From Hellea sp039977295 (GTDB taxonomy: Bacteria; Pseudomonadota; Alphaproteobacteria; Caulobacterales; Maricaulaceae): a DNA stretch of 64,000 nucleotides. The stretch lies in assembly GCA_039977295.1 (NCBI GenBank), contig JBDWDN010000011.1, positions 1 to 64,000 on the forward strand, read 5' to 3'. Under the pieces are notes generated by a model, which was not told where the DNA came from, made no database searches, and saw nothing but the letters and a program-made list of their open reading frames with translations. Below, one piece after another: positions 26,247 through 35,692 of the stretch (position 1 is its first letter; each line of letters begins with the position of its first letter). A program made the position numbers and the translations under genes.

Positions 26247-27851
26247 ATGAGTGCCATGAAACAGAACCCTACGCAGATGATGAGACCGACGCCAGGTGCG
26301 CCTGTACCATCGCCCGTGCCAAGCAGAGCGCCGCAATCTATGCCGTCGCCTCAGCCTATGCCATCACCTCAGCCTATGCCCGGGCCTCAGGGGATGCCAA
26401 TGATGCAGCCTGCGCCTCCGATGCAGGCGATGCCGCCAATGCCGCAGCAAATGATGCCGCAACAGATGATGCCGCAGCAGACAATGCCGCAAAACATGGC
26501 GCCGCAACCACACATGCAGGCCCAGCCTATGGTTGCGCCTATCATGCATCCAGATTCAGAGATGGGCCGTGAGGGCGGTGAGAAAGCGCTTCCACAGATT
26601 TCGATTCATGCTTTTTGTGACCGTCAAGAAACAGCTGGCGTCATTAACGAGTCTACGCGTGATTGGCGCATGAAACGCACGAATGTAAAAATTTACATGG
26701 GTGGATTATCCGCTGCGATTGAATTTTATCACAAAGAAAATACGCCTAGCCTCGTCTTGGTCGAGTCTGGAATGAGAGGGCCTGAGCTTTTCTCTCAGCT
26801 TGAAGAGCTCGCCTCGGTCTGTGACGCTGGGACTAAGGTTGTCATTATTGGAGCCGCGAATGACATTCGCCTTTACCGACAATTGATGGATAAGGGTGTT
26901 AGCGATTACATTGTTCCGCCGTTCCATCCGATTAGTCTTATTCGCTCTATGGGTGAATTATATTCTGACCCTGAAAAGCCATTTATCGGGCGCGTAGCCG
27001 CGTTTTTCGGCGTCAAAGGCGGCGTAGGGTCTTCAACGATCGCGCATAATATTGCCTGGACTTTATCTGAACGGATACAGCAGGAAACAGCTTTGGTTGA
27101 TCTTGACGCGTCTTGGGGAACAACAGGTCTGGACTTCGCCTATGATGCAACCCAAGGACTCGAAGAAGCCCTAGCTGAACCAGAGCGCCTTGACGAAACA
27201 TTGCTGGACCGGATTATGATCCGTCATACGCCAAAGCTCTCAATCTTGCCAACGGCAGGGTCTCTTAATCAAAAAGCGATCATGACTCCGGAAGCTTATG
27301 AAGCGGTCGTAAATGGTGTTCGCGCCATCAGTCCAATGACTATTCTTGATATGCCTCACTATTGGTGTGACTGGACAACAAATGTCCTCGTCAATAGTGA
27401 TGATGTTGTCATTACAGCTACGCCAGATCTCGCGAGTTTGCGGAACACGAAAAACCTCATTGATTTCCTTCGGGCGCAGAGACCTAATGATGCTGAACCT
27501 ATCCTCATTTTGAATAAAACGGGTATGACGAAAACGTCCGAAATTTCAGTGAAGGATTTTGCGGTGGCTGTTGGTTTGGAACCGGCACTGGTTTTAGGGT
27601 TTGAACCCGAGGCTTATTTTGAAGCGTCAAATGACGGCAAGATGCTGACAGAGGTTAAGTCTGCTGCACAAGCCGTGAACGGCCTTGAATATTTAGCGCG
27701 GCGTTTAAAAACGGGTAGCTTTGATGCTTCATCCGTCGCCATGACTGGGAAAAGCGGGTCATTGCTAGGGAAACGATCCAAGTCGAAAGGCGAAGGCGCA
27801 CCTAAGAAGGGGAGTAAGTCATTGTTTTCCTTCAAGAAAAAAGGGACATAA
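26247..27851 (+). CDS. cpaE: CpaE, ParA/MinD-like pilus localisation ATPase
   Basis: 534 residues. The first ~105 residues are a low-complexity Pro/Met/Gln repeat region, built on SPQPMP- and PQQMM-type units. A degenerate receiver-like domain follows (about 115-245). The MinD/ParA ATPase domain (about 250-480) has the deviant Walker A FFGVKGGVGSSTIAHN and the ALVDLDASWG motif. The C-terminus is Lys/Ser-rich. CpaE targets the pilus machine to the cell pole in Caulobacter. The Pro/Met-rich head is longer than needed for the fold and is probably a disordered interaction region. Confidence 0.92.
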   Translation: MSAMKQNPTQMMRPTPGAPVPSPVPSRAPQSMPSPQPMPSPQPMPGPQGMPMMQPAPPMQAMPPMPQQMMPQQMMPQQTMPQNMAPQPHMQAQPMVAPIMHPDSEMGREGGEKALPQISIHAFCDRQETAGVINESTRDWRMKRTNVKIYMGGLSAAIEFYHKENTPSLVLVESGMRGPELFSQLEELASVCDAGTKVVIIGAANDIRLYRQLMDKGVSDYIVPPFHPISLIRSMGELYSDPEKPFIGRVAAFFGVKGGVGSSTIAHNIAWTLSERIQQETALVDLDASWGTTGLDFAYDATQGLEEALAEPERLDETLLDRIMIRHTPKLSILPTAGSLNQKAIMTPEAYEAVVNGVRAISPMTILDMPHYWCDWTTNVLVNSDDVVITATPDLASLRNTKNLIDFLRAQRPNDAEPILILNKTGMTKTSEISVKDFAVAVGLEPALVLGFEPEAYFEASNDGKMLTEVKSAAQAVNGLEYLARRLKTGSFDASSVAMTGKSGSLLGKRSKSKGEGAPKKGSKSLFSFKKKGT

Positions 27852-27857
27852 ACGCTG

Positions 27858-29267
27858 ATGTTTGGAAAGCGCGCAGAAATTGATGGGTCGACACTAAAAG
27901 CGCCGCCATCTGCTGAAAAAGAAATCGTCAAGAAAATTGAACCTTCGGCTTCGCCCCAGTCTCAAGGATCGCCCGCGAATCGCGGCGAACCTTCTGAGGA
28001 GTATTACGAAACCAAGGCAACGATTTTCAACGCCCTTTTCGAAACAATTGATGTCTCGGCCCTGGCAGGTATGCAGCCTGATAAAGCCCGCGAAGAAATT
28101 CGGACTATTGTTGATGAAATCATCGCCATACGGAATGTACGCTTATCGGTCGTCGAGCAAAATCAACTAATTACAGAGATTTGTGATGATATTCTTGGTT
28201 ACGGCCCCCTAGAGCCGCTTTTAGCGCGTGACGATATTGCCGATATTATGGTCAACGGTGCCAAGCATGTCTTTATTGAGACGAATGGTAAAATGCAGAA
28301 AACGAATATTCGTTTCCGCGACAATACTCAATTGATGAATATCTGTCAGCGTATTGTGTCCCAGGTTGGCCGCCGCGTTGATGAAGCCAGTCCAATTTGC
28401 GACGCGCGTTTGCTTGACGGCTCACGCGTAAACGTTATTGCGCCGCCCCTAGCGATTGATGGCCCCGCCCTTACCATTCGTAAGTTTAAGAAAGACTCGC
28501 TCAGGTTAGCTGACTTGGTGAACTTCAAATCTATCTCTCCTGCCGGCGCGCGCGTTCTTGAAATTATTGGCGCTTGCCAATGTAATATTATTATTTCTGG
28601 CGGCACGGGCTCGGGTAAAACGACGCTCTTGAATTGCTTGACCAGTTTTATTCACCCTGACGAGCGTATCATTACCTGCGAAGACTCGGCTGAATTACAG
28701 CTCCAGCAGCCACATGTTGTGCGTCTTGAAACCCGTCCGCCAAATCTTGAGGGCAAGGGTAAAATCACCATGACGGATCTTGTGAAAAACTGTCTACGGA
28801 TGCGTCCTGAGCGTATTATCGTGGGTGAGGTTCGCGGCCCCGAAGCCTTTGATTTATTGCAAGCTATGAATACGGGCCACGATGGCTCGATGGGAACACT
28901 TCACGCCAACTCCCCCCGCGAAGCGCTCTCCCGTATTGAATCCATGATCACGATGGGCGGCTTTTCTTTACCTGCCAAAACAATTCGCGAAATGATTACA
29001 GGCTCTGTCGATATTATCGTTCAGGCGGCCCGCCTACGCGATGGTTCTCGCCGGATTACGCGCATTACTGAAGTTATTGGTATGGAAGGCGAAGTTATCG
29101 TCACGCAAGACTTACTTGTTTACGAAATGGACGGTGAGGATGCAGACGGAAAGATAATTGGTAAGCACCAATCTACGGGTATCGCGCGTCCTGCTTTCTG
29201 GGACCGTGCACGTTACTTTAACCTTGAAAAAGAATTGGCCGAAGCCTTGGAAGCAGCCGGAGCTTAG
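27858..29267 (+). CDS. cpaF: CpaF/TadA secretion ATPase
   Basis: 469 residues. Family N-terminal helical domain, then the hexameric ATPase core with Walker A GGTGSGKTTLLN, the Asp box ITCEDSAELQL, Walker B-type RIIVGEVRGPEAFD and His box HDGSMGTLHANSP. It powers assembly and retraction of the Flp pilus. Six bases after cpaE, three before tadB. Confidence 0.96.
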   Translation: MFGKRAEIDGSTLKAPPSAEKEIVKKIEPSASPQSQGSPANRGEPSEEYYETKATIFNALFETIDVSALAGMQPDKAREEIRTIVDEIIAIRNVRLSVVEQNQLITEICDDILGYGPLEPLLARDDIADIMVNGAKHVFIETNGKMQKTNIRFRDNTQLMNICQRIVSQVGRRVDEASPICDARLLDGSRVNVIAPPLAIDGPALTIRKFKKDSLRLADLVNFKSISPAGARVLEIIGACQCNIIISGGTGSGKTTLLNCLTSFIHPDERIITCEDSAELQLQQPHVVRLETRPPNLEGKGKITMTDLVKNCLRMRPERIIVGEVRGPEAFDLLQAMNTGHDGSMGTLHANSPREALSRIESMITMGGFSLPAKTIREMITGSVDIIVQAARLRDGSRRITRITEVIGMEGEVIVTQDLLVYEMDGEDADGKIIGKHQSTGIARPAFWDRARYFNLEKELAEALEAAGA

Positions 29268-29270
29268 ACC

Positions 29271-30254
29271 GTGGAACCCAACACTCTCATAGCATTAGCA
29301 GCAGCTGGAGGCATTTTTTGCCTCGGCTTTTTGCTATTGGGAAGTGGCCCGTCAAAAGGTGATGCCCGCGTCAAGCAGCTCTCGGGACAGGGGGCCGCTA
29401 AAAGCGGGTTCTTGGCGAAAATTAAGTCAGAAGATGGCGGTAACCGCCGTAAGCAAATTGAAGATACCCTCGGTAAAATAGAAGAACGCCAAAAGACTAA
29501 AAAGAAAAAAGCTAAGGCTCTTCCTGCGCGGTTGATACAGGCTGACTGGTCAATGAAGCCGCAAACCTTTATGATCATATCAGCTATTTTAGCTGTTGTC
29601 GCTGGCGGTATTCCTTTTGCTGTAGGTATGAAACCGCTCTTTTGCCTAGGACTAGCTGTTGGCGTTGGGTTTGGTATGCCGCGTTTCATTCTTAATAGCG
29701 CTATTACACGTCGCCAGAAAAAATTTACGGCTCACTTTGCTGATGCGATGGATATTATTGTCCGCGGGGTGCGCACGGGCTTGCCGCTTGGCGATTGCCT
29801 AAAGATTATTGCCCATGAAAGCCCTGACCCGCTCGGGACTGAATTTAGGCGTGTCGTGGAAGGCGAATCTATTGGTATCCCGATCGAGGTATGCTTGGAA
29901 CAAATGTATGAACGTATGCCAATTTCCGAAGTTAATTTCTTTTCGACTGTTTTGAACATTCAAAAAACAACAGGCGGTAATTTAGGGGAAAGCTTGGCTA
30001 ACCTTGCGTCTGTTTTACGGGGCCGGAAATTACTACGCGAAAAGATTAAGGCCCTTTCAGCTGAGGCGAAAATGTCCGCGATTATTATCGGCATCTTGCC
30101 GATTGCGGTTGGCGGCTTGGTAACTGTCATTTCACCGGACTACATGGTTGAGCTTTACACCACACCGACAGGTCATCGAAACCTGATGATTGGCGCTGGT
30201 ATGATGGTTCTGGGGACGTTGATGATGCGTAAAATGATTAACTTTAAGTTTTAG
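29271..30254 (+). CDS. tadB: TadB/CpaG inner-membrane platform protein
   Basis: 327 residues from a GTG start. T2SSF domain (about 155-285) with FADAMDIIVRGVRTGLPLGD and the family E-rich motif, flanked by transmembrane helices near 10-25, 100-145 and 265-320. Together with TadC it forms the pilus platform. The last base of its TAG stop is the first base of the MITE at 30254; the same stop exists in the reconstructed empty site. Confidence 0.95.
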   Translation: MEPNTLIALAAAGGIFCLGFLLLGSGPSKGDARVKQLSGQGAAKSGFLAKIKSEDGGNRRKQIEDTLGKIEERQKTKKKKAKALPARLIQADWSMKPQTFMIISAILAVVAGGIPFAVGMKPLFCLGLAVGVGFGMPRFILNSAITRRQKKFTAHFADAMDIIVRGVRTGLPLGDCLKIIAHESPDPLGTEFRRVVEGESIGIPIEVCLEQMYERMPISEVNFFSTVLNIQKTTGGNLGESLANLASVLRGRKLLREKIKALSAEAKMSAIIIGILPIAVGGLVTVISPDYMVELYTTPTGHRNLMIGAGMMVLGTLMMRKMINFKF

Positions 30255-30517
30255 GGTCTGTTGACCGATATTATTGAGATTTAAATATGAACAAAATTCA
30301 TTCAGTTTTAGGAAAGAAAGTGAAGCTTTGCGTCCGCAAGGCAAATTTTCTTGACGCGAAAATGGATGAATTTGGTCATACCCCTGCGGGGCGGGACGCT
30401 TTTGACCCGCTGAGTCGTCGAAAATGCTCGAAATTGCTAGCAGTTACTTGCGCTTTTCTCCTAACAGCGGGACAAAACCGTCTCCGTTTAAACTCAATTA
30501 TATCGGTCAACAGACCC
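30254..30517. mobile_element. 264-bp MITE with long terminal inverted repeats and TA duplication
   Basis: The left end GGGTCTGTTGACCGATAT and right end ATATCGGTCAACAGACCC are perfect inverted repeats; similarity continues inward through ATTGAG-TTTAAA on both sides, giving arms near 35 bp. TA flanks the element on both sides (30252-30253 and 30518-30519). Removing the element and one TA rebuilds tadB's TAG stop followed directly by the GGAGGAGG Shine-Dalgarno of tadC, the perfect empty site. The interior contains a 77-codon frame (30287-30520) without recognisable protein features, so the element is non-autonomous. TA duplication suits IS630/Tc1-type transposases; the family is inference. Confidence 0.88.
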
Positions 30518-30532
30518 TAGGAGGAGGCCATA

Positions 30533-31495
30533 ATGGGTGCAGAATCAATCGCAATGTTCCAAAATGCGGCTTACCTCGTCGTAGCTTTGCTTGTTGTCGC
30601 AACAGTTTATACAATTGTTAGCCCTTTGCTTGAAGGCGATAAGCTAAAGAAACGTATGGACTCCGTTGCCAATGCCCGAGAAGGCATGCGCGTAAATCGT
30701 TTGGAGCAATTAAATAAACAAGCTGGCCTGCGCTCGGAAAGCAAGGGATTTATCAAAGACCTGGTTGATCGGTTTAGTCTTGATAAGCTTTTAGAAGCTT
30801 CTGATCTTAAAGACAAATTGGCTCAGGGCGGAATGCGGGGTCAAAAACCCGTTTATACATTTTACATTTTCAGATTGGTTTTACCTATCGCAGGTTTGAT
30901 TTTAGGCCTGATTTTGTTTGTTGGTTTGAATGTTGCTGGATGGCAAATGCTGCAACGCATCGCCATGACTGTTGGTCTCACCTTATTTGGATATTATCTG
31001 CCAGCTATTTTCGTCAAAAACGCCGCTGGAAAGCGTTTGGCATCCATTGTTCCTGTGTTCCCTGACGCGCTCGACCTCCTATTGATTTGTGTGGAATCAG
31101 GTATGTCAGTTGAACTTGCTTTTGCAAAAGTCTCTACCGAAATGGCTGAAAACTCAGTTGAACTCGCGGAAGAGTTTTCGCTTACAACAGCAGAGCTCTC
31201 ATTCTTGTCAAGCCGGCGTTTGGCCTATGAAAATTTCGCCCGCCGCAATAATCATATTGGCATGCGCTCCGTGGCGACCGCCCTTATTCAGGCAGAACGT
31301 TATGGTACGCCACTAGGAGATACGCTGCGGACAATGGCTAACGAAAATCGCCAAATGCGCGTCATGGCAGCTGAGAAGAAAGCGGCCTCTTTGCCGGCCA
31401 AGCTAACGGTTCCAATGATCTTATTCTTCCTGCCGGTTTTGTTTATCGTGATCTTAACACCGGCCTCAATGCGTCTCATGGGAGCCTTGAGTTAA
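30533..31495 (+). CDS. tadC: TadC/CpaH inner-membrane platform protein
   Basis: 320 residues with the T2SSF domain (about 165-295), including FPDALDLLLICVESGMSVE, and transmembrane helices near 8-28, 110-160 and 290-315. It begins with ATG four bases after a strong GGAGGAGG, which lies just beyond the MITE. Its separation from tadB by 278 bases is therefore recent; usually the two overlap or nearly touch. Ends the rightward cpa operon at a bidirectional terminator. Confidence 0.95.
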   Translation: MGAESIAMFQNAAYLVVALLVVATVYTIVSPLLEGDKLKKRMDSVANAREGMRVNRLEQLNKQAGLRSESKGFIKDLVDRFSLDKLLEASDLKDKLAQGGMRGQKPVYTFYIFRLVLPIAGLILGLILFVGLNVAGWQMLQRIAMTVGLTLFGYYLPAIFVKNAAGKRLASIVPVFPDALDLLLICVESGMSVELAFAKVSTEMAENSVELAEEFSLTTAELSFLSSRRLAYENFARRNNHIGMRSVATALIQAERYGTPLGDTLRTMANENRQMRVMAAEKKAASLPAKLTVPMILFFLPVLFIVILTPASMRLMGALS

Positions 31496-31524
31496 GTCAG
31501 TTTGAAGCTTAAAAAGTCAGATAC

Positions 31525-31559
31525 AAAAAAGCCGCTGATAATTTCAGCGGCTTTTTTTA
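31525..31559. terminator. Bidirectional terminator between tadC and the TadD-like gene
   Basis: AAAAAA-GCCGCTGA-TAATT-TCAGCGGC-TTTTTTT: a perfect 8-bp stem with A-run before and T-run after, suited to end both tadC (rightward) and the TPR lipoprotein gene (leftward). Confidence 0.93.
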
Positions 31560-31569
31560 TGTTAGATGA

Positions 31570-32907
31570 TTATCTGCGGCGTCTATTTGGCGCGCGTCTT
31601 TGCTCAGAATTTTGTGGAGCGTAGCTTTGTGGGGCATAGTTTTGAGCTTGGGGCGCGTAGCCTTGAGGCGCACCCTGTTGATAGGGGCCATTATAGGCTT
31701 GCTGCGGCGCGGGGGCTGGGCCTGCCATTTGCGGGCCGCTCGCTTTGGGACCAAGCCCGCGAGAGATTTGCTCCAACACGGAACGTTGCTCGAGTGTTGG
31801 TGCGGAGTCTTGCCCCATAGGCATCGTCACCTTACCGCGTTTAGATTGCTGCGCGGCTAGGCGGGCTGCGTCGGACGCGGTCATGGGCGAGCTTCTTCGC
31901 GTCGACATATTGGCAGTCATTGCTGAGTTTGCGTTCATGGAGCGGCTCGGATATTGCCCAGCGTTATAGGTTTGTTTTTGCGTTTTAGGGCCGCGTTCTG
32001 AGCTTGGAATACCCGAGAGCGTTCGCTGACTTGGCGCTGAAGCGCGCGGTTGATAGGCTTGCTGCGGCTTGTAACCTTGCGGCGGCGCCTGTGTTTGGGT
32101 CTCGTAAGCGCCAATGCCTGAATTATAAGGGTTAGCCTGCTGGGCGCGTTGCGCCTGGGGGGCGGGGCGCAGGCTAGGGGACGCCTTTCGTCCTGCATAA
32201 CGTTTTGCATCTTCTGTCTTGCCCTGCAGCCGTAAGATGAGGGCCAAGTTTTGACGGACGGACTGGCTCGCGCCAGGGACAGCCACAGCGCGGCGCAGCC
32301 AACCCTCTGCCGTGACAGGGTCGCCCGACAAGGCATAGCTTAAACCGACATTTGCCATGACATTAGGATCATGCGGCGTGATTTGTAGAGCCTTTGCATA
32401 ATGCTTACGCGCGAGATCATAATTTTCTTGTTGATCAAGAGCTGCGCCTTTCAAAGACCAAAGCCGCGCATAGCCCGGTGCTGTGCGCAGAGCCTCATCA
32501 AGGGGCTGCATGGCTTCTTGTCCGCGTTCAGCTGCAATCAAGCCCGCTGCAAATTCTGCTGTTAAATAAGGGTCACGCGGGTAAAGCGCGCGGGTTGTCT
32601 GCGCGATTTCAATGGCGCGCTGCGGATTGCCTAGTTTACGCACAGCGGAAGAGAGCTTTATCGCGCTCTCGAGATCACCAGGATTAAGCTCATATTCGCG
32701 AGACCAGAATGCAGCTTGTGCAAAGAGCTCTTGAGTTTCGATATTGTCACGCATCGTGCGGGTGGCTGGCTGGAAGTTAGAGCCTTGCAGTGTTTCCGTC
32801 ATTTCTTGTTCGGAATCAGAGTAACCTGGCGCGATTGCGCAGCCCGATAAGACAATAGCTGACACTGTTCCCAATATCGTCAAGCGTAAATAGGCTTTCA
32901 AAGGCAT
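31570..32907 (-). CDS. tadD: TadD-like TPR lipoprotein of the Flp pilus locus
   Basis: 445 residues. Lipobox IVLSGC gives Cys22. Residues ~60-225 are tetratricopeptide repeats (for example LWSLKGAALDQQENYDLARKHYAKALQITPHDPNVMANVGLSYALSG spread over two units). The last ~200 residues are low-complexity, rich in Gln, Ala, Pro and Tyr, ending in an Arg cluster (NRRRR). TadD is an outer-membrane or periplasmic assembly factor for the Flp pilus. Convergent to tadC and sharing its terminator. The long disordered tail is beyond the family core. Confidence 0.82.
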   Translation of the reverse strand: MPLKAYLRLTILGTVSAIVLSGCAIAPGYSDSEQEMTETLQGSNFQPATRTMRDNIETQELFAQAAFWSREYELNPGDLESAIKLSSAVRKLGNPQRAIEIAQTTRALYPRDPYLTAEFAAGLIAAERGQEAMQPLDEALRTAPGYARLWSLKGAALDQQENYDLARKHYAKALQITPHDPNVMANVGLSYALSGDPVTAEGWLRRAVAVPGASQSVRQNLALILRLQGKTEDAKRYAGRKASPSLRPAPQAQRAQQANPYNSGIGAYETQTQAPPQGYKPQQAYQPRASAPSQRTLSGIPSSERGPKTQKQTYNAGQYPSRSMNANSAMTANMSTRRSSPMTASDAARLAAQQSKRGKVTMPMGQDSAPTLEQRSVLEQISRGLGPKASGPQMAGPAPAPQQAYNGPYQQGAPQGYAPQAQNYAPQSYAPQNSEQRRAPNRRRR

Positions 32908-33026
32908 AACGGCTCCGCAAAAAACACAAGATCAAAACACACGGTTGCGCCGTGATAAGATTTCGTTAACAAACGTAAACACATACAGTTAACGAGACGT
33001 TAGCAAATTCAGAGCGCGGAGCCCCA

Positions 33027-34439
33027 ATGTCAGCTATTTTTATGATAAGAGACGATGTAACAGCCAGTGCGGCGATAACAGATATCTATATCTTACGTCC
33101 TGATGGCTGGGAGGCTGTGAAAGCTGCATTATCAGAGGCTCAGAAAAATTTCGCGGATGCGCGCCAATTTGCAGGCGAGGCTGGACAAAAGCTGCGGTTG
33201 CCGGGGGCCGATGGGACCATTGAATATGTTCTTTACGGCGCAGGGAGGAAAGAAAAAGATGAACTGGGCGCGATGCGGGCAGGAGGTTTGTCTGGCTCAT
33301 TACCGGCCGGCTTTTACCGTTTTGCAGGATTGCCCGAGGATTGGAACCCTGTCTTGGCTGATGTGGGCTGGGGTGTTGGAGCTTATAAATTTGAGACCTA
33401 TCTGCCAAATGAAACGCAATTTCCGACATTAGTTGTAGAAAGTGAAGACCGCCTCAATGAAACGCGTTCACTCGTGGACGCGACCCATTTATGCCGTGAC
33501 CTGATCAACACGCCAGCGGGCGATATGGGCCCAGCGGCGCTTCATAAAGCCGCCCAGGATTTAGCGGCTGAATATGGCGCGCAGGTAACGGTTACCATTG
33601 GCGATGATTTGCTTAAAGATAATCTCCCCATGATCCATGCCGTAGGCCGGGCCGCGCATGAAGCGCCGCGATTGGTTGAATTTGAATGGGGGGATAGCGC
33701 TCATCCGCGTTTAGCAATCATCGGCAAAGGCATTACCTTTGATACGGGCGGGCTGAACATTAAAAGCGCGGCGGGCGCGCGTATTATGAAGAAAGATATG
33801 GGCGGCGCCGCCCATGCCTTAGCGCTCGCGAAGATGATTATGGCCAATAATCTGCCGATCCGTTTGCATTGCCTTGTGTCGATTGCAGAGAATGCTATTT
33901 CGGCAGGAGCTTACCGACCTGGTGATATTTTGACATCGCGGGCGGGTTTAACAGTCGAGATCGATAATACAGATGCCGAAGGGCGTTTGGTTTTGGGGGA
34001 TGCTTTGACCAAGGCCGCTGAATCTGAACCCGTATTGATGATGGATTTTGCGACGCTGACGGGCGCAGCGCGCGTTGCTCTTGGCCCTATTTTGCCGCCT
34101 TTCTTTTGTAACCGCGCATTGCCCGTTGCTGATGTATTAGCGCAATCAAAACGTCAACATGATCCCATTTGGCATATGCCGCTTTGGCAGTCCTATAATG
34201 CGATGTTAAGCTCGCCCATTGCAGATATGAAAAACTCTGGCGGCGGCTTTGCGGGGTCCGTTACGGCGGCGTTGTTCCTAGAGCGCTTTGTTAAAGACCG
34301 TCCTTGGATGCATTTTGATGTCTATGGGTGGTGTCCGACCTCTTATCCTGGTCATCCGAAAGGCGGCGACATGTTTGCGCTGCGGGGGCTTTACCATTGG
34401 CTCAAATCTGGCGGGTTAAATGGTGACTTCTCTGCGTAG
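33027..34439 (+). CDS. Leucyl aminopeptidase family protein (M17)
   Basis: 470 residues. The M17 catalytic domain occupies about 160-460 with metal and active-site motifs GKGITFDTGGLNIK, KKDMGGAAHAL and the signature NTDAEGRLVLGDAL. The N-terminal ~150 residues are divergent, as in the shorter PepA-like branch. It removes N-terminal residues from peptides in the cytoplasm with two metal ions. Its 3' end overlaps the convergent acyltransferase gene by 24 bases. Confidence 0.93.
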   Translation: MSAIFMIRDDVTASAAITDIYILRPDGWEAVKAALSEAQKNFADARQFAGEAGQKLRLPGADGTIEYVLYGAGRKEKDELGAMRAGGLSGSLPAGFYRFAGLPEDWNPVLADVGWGVGAYKFETYLPNETQFPTLVVESEDRLNETRSLVDATHLCRDLINTPAGDMGPAALHKAAQDLAAEYGAQVTVTIGDDLLKDNLPMIHAVGRAAHEAPRLVEFEWGDSAHPRLAIIGKGITFDTGGLNIKSAAGARIMKKDMGGAAHALALAKMIMANNLPIRLHCLVSIAENAISAGAYRPGDILTSRAGLTVEIDNTDAEGRLVLGDALTKAAESEPVLMMDFATLTGAARVALGPILPPFFCNRALPVADVLAQSKRQHDPIWHMPLWQSYNAMLSSPIADMKNSGGGFAGSVTAALFLERFVKDRPWMHFDVYGWCPTSYPGHPKGGDMFALRGLYHWLKSGGLNGDFSA

Positions 34440-35510
34440 AGCCTTTGCCGCCCAGCGGTTAATATGACCTGAAATTGCACCGTGTGTTGCGGCGGCAATT
34501 AGCGTTGTCACGATAAGGGAGACGCCGATAAGCGGCCAACCATGTAGCTTTGGATACATAAGAATTAATGTCTGAGAGACCGCCCAATTGCCGAGGTAAA
34601 GGCCAAGAACAATATTGGGCCAATTATTCATCCACGCTGTCATACGCATAGGCGTTTGAATGATAACGATGGCCAAATAGGTCCAGAATAATGTTCCGGC
34701 TATTTCAACTCCGGGCGTCCAAGGAAGATAAGCATACTGCAATGCTGCGAGCGATATCAGCGCCACAAGCAAGCTCCCTTTTCCAAGAGCCGTTTTAGGT
34801 AATTTATCCTGCCAACCATAAAGCGCTGCGCCCGCCAAAAATGCGTAACCTAAGCGAATGCCAGCAAAGGCAGGGAAGGAGGATTCTAATCCATTTTTTG
34901 CAGCCAAATATCCTGCCACGCCATAAAAGCCCGTTGAGAATAGAGCCAATGCTAAGAGGACATGTTTTGATTTTAAAATGTTTAATCGCCATCCAATCGC
35001 CATAGCGATATGGGCTAGCGCCCCCCAGCGAAAGGTCCAAATGGCCCCTTGAATGAGGCACATATATTTGGCGTCATCCAAGATCCCCGGCAGTCTCGCG
35101 CCTGGATCAATACACAGAACCGTCAGGAAAAAGTAACGCGTTAATTTGGTGACTTCCTGCGCCATTGATGCGTCAGTTTTGCAAAATATGGGATAAATTA
35201 TGGCAACAGCCGCCAATGTATAGGCCACCAATAAGGGGCCGTTTCTAAGAAGACGTGATGTGAGATAGCGCAGGGACGAGCCATGCCGCGTAAGGCTTCG
35301 CACGGCTAAATATCCAGATAAACAGAACAATATTTGGAGACCGAACCAGCTAGGATCATAGCCCAAATGGCGCAAAACTTCATATTTCCCTGACAAAGGA
35401 GACATGGTCGACGCATAGCCAATCGCGATGATAAGCACGATAATGGTTCGCACAGCATTGAGGCGTATGAGGGGCATTTGAGCCCATTTATCCGTGTCTG
35501 CGCGTTTCAT
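34416..35510 (-). CDS. Acyltransferase 3 family membrane protein
   Basis: 364 residues with about ten transmembrane helices. The N-terminus RLNAVRTIIVLIIAIGY followed by LGYDPSWFGLQILFCLSGYLAVRSL matches the family layout (RxxA helix, then the FFxLSGY-type helix). The His usually found at the end of helix 1 is not obvious here, so catalytic competence is uncertain. Members O-acylate polysaccharides or lipids. It converges on the aminopeptidase gene with coding overlap. Confidence 0.78.
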   Translation of the reverse strand: MKRADTDKWAQMPLIRLNAVRTIIVLIIAIGYASTMSPLSGKYEVLRHLGYDPSWFGLQILFCLSGYLAVRSLTRHGSSLRYLTSRLLRNGPLLVAYTLAAVAIIYPIFCKTDASMAQEVTKLTRYFFLTVLCIDPGARLPGILDDAKYMCLIQGAIWTFRWGALAHIAMAIGWRLNILKSKHVLLALALFSTGFYGVAGYLAAKNGLESSFPAFAGIRLGYAFLAGAALYGWQDKLPKTALGKGSLLVALISLAALQYAYLPWTPGVEIAGTLFWTYLAIVIIQTPMRMTAWMNNWPNIVLGLYLGNWAVSQTLILMYPKLHGWPLIGVSLIVTTLIAAATHGAISGHINRWAAKALRREVTI

Positions 35511-35692
35511 GCCAGCCTTGCGAGTCTTAAGTTAGCGTCCAGACTAAACGAAAATCCTTAAAAATTTGCTTGTATTTGAATCACTTAGACTTATGCAAAG
35601 CTGAGGCCAAGATTTGACCCTTGACCAAGGAATCCCAGCTATGCGAATCAAGATGAGTAAGTGATTTGTTTTAAGGGGATTAAGCCAAGAGA

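Noticed and set aside
30287..30520. A 77-codon frame between tadB and tadC.
   Set aside because: It lies wholly within the MITE, runs into its right inverted repeat and shows no protein-like features, so it is not annotated as a gene.
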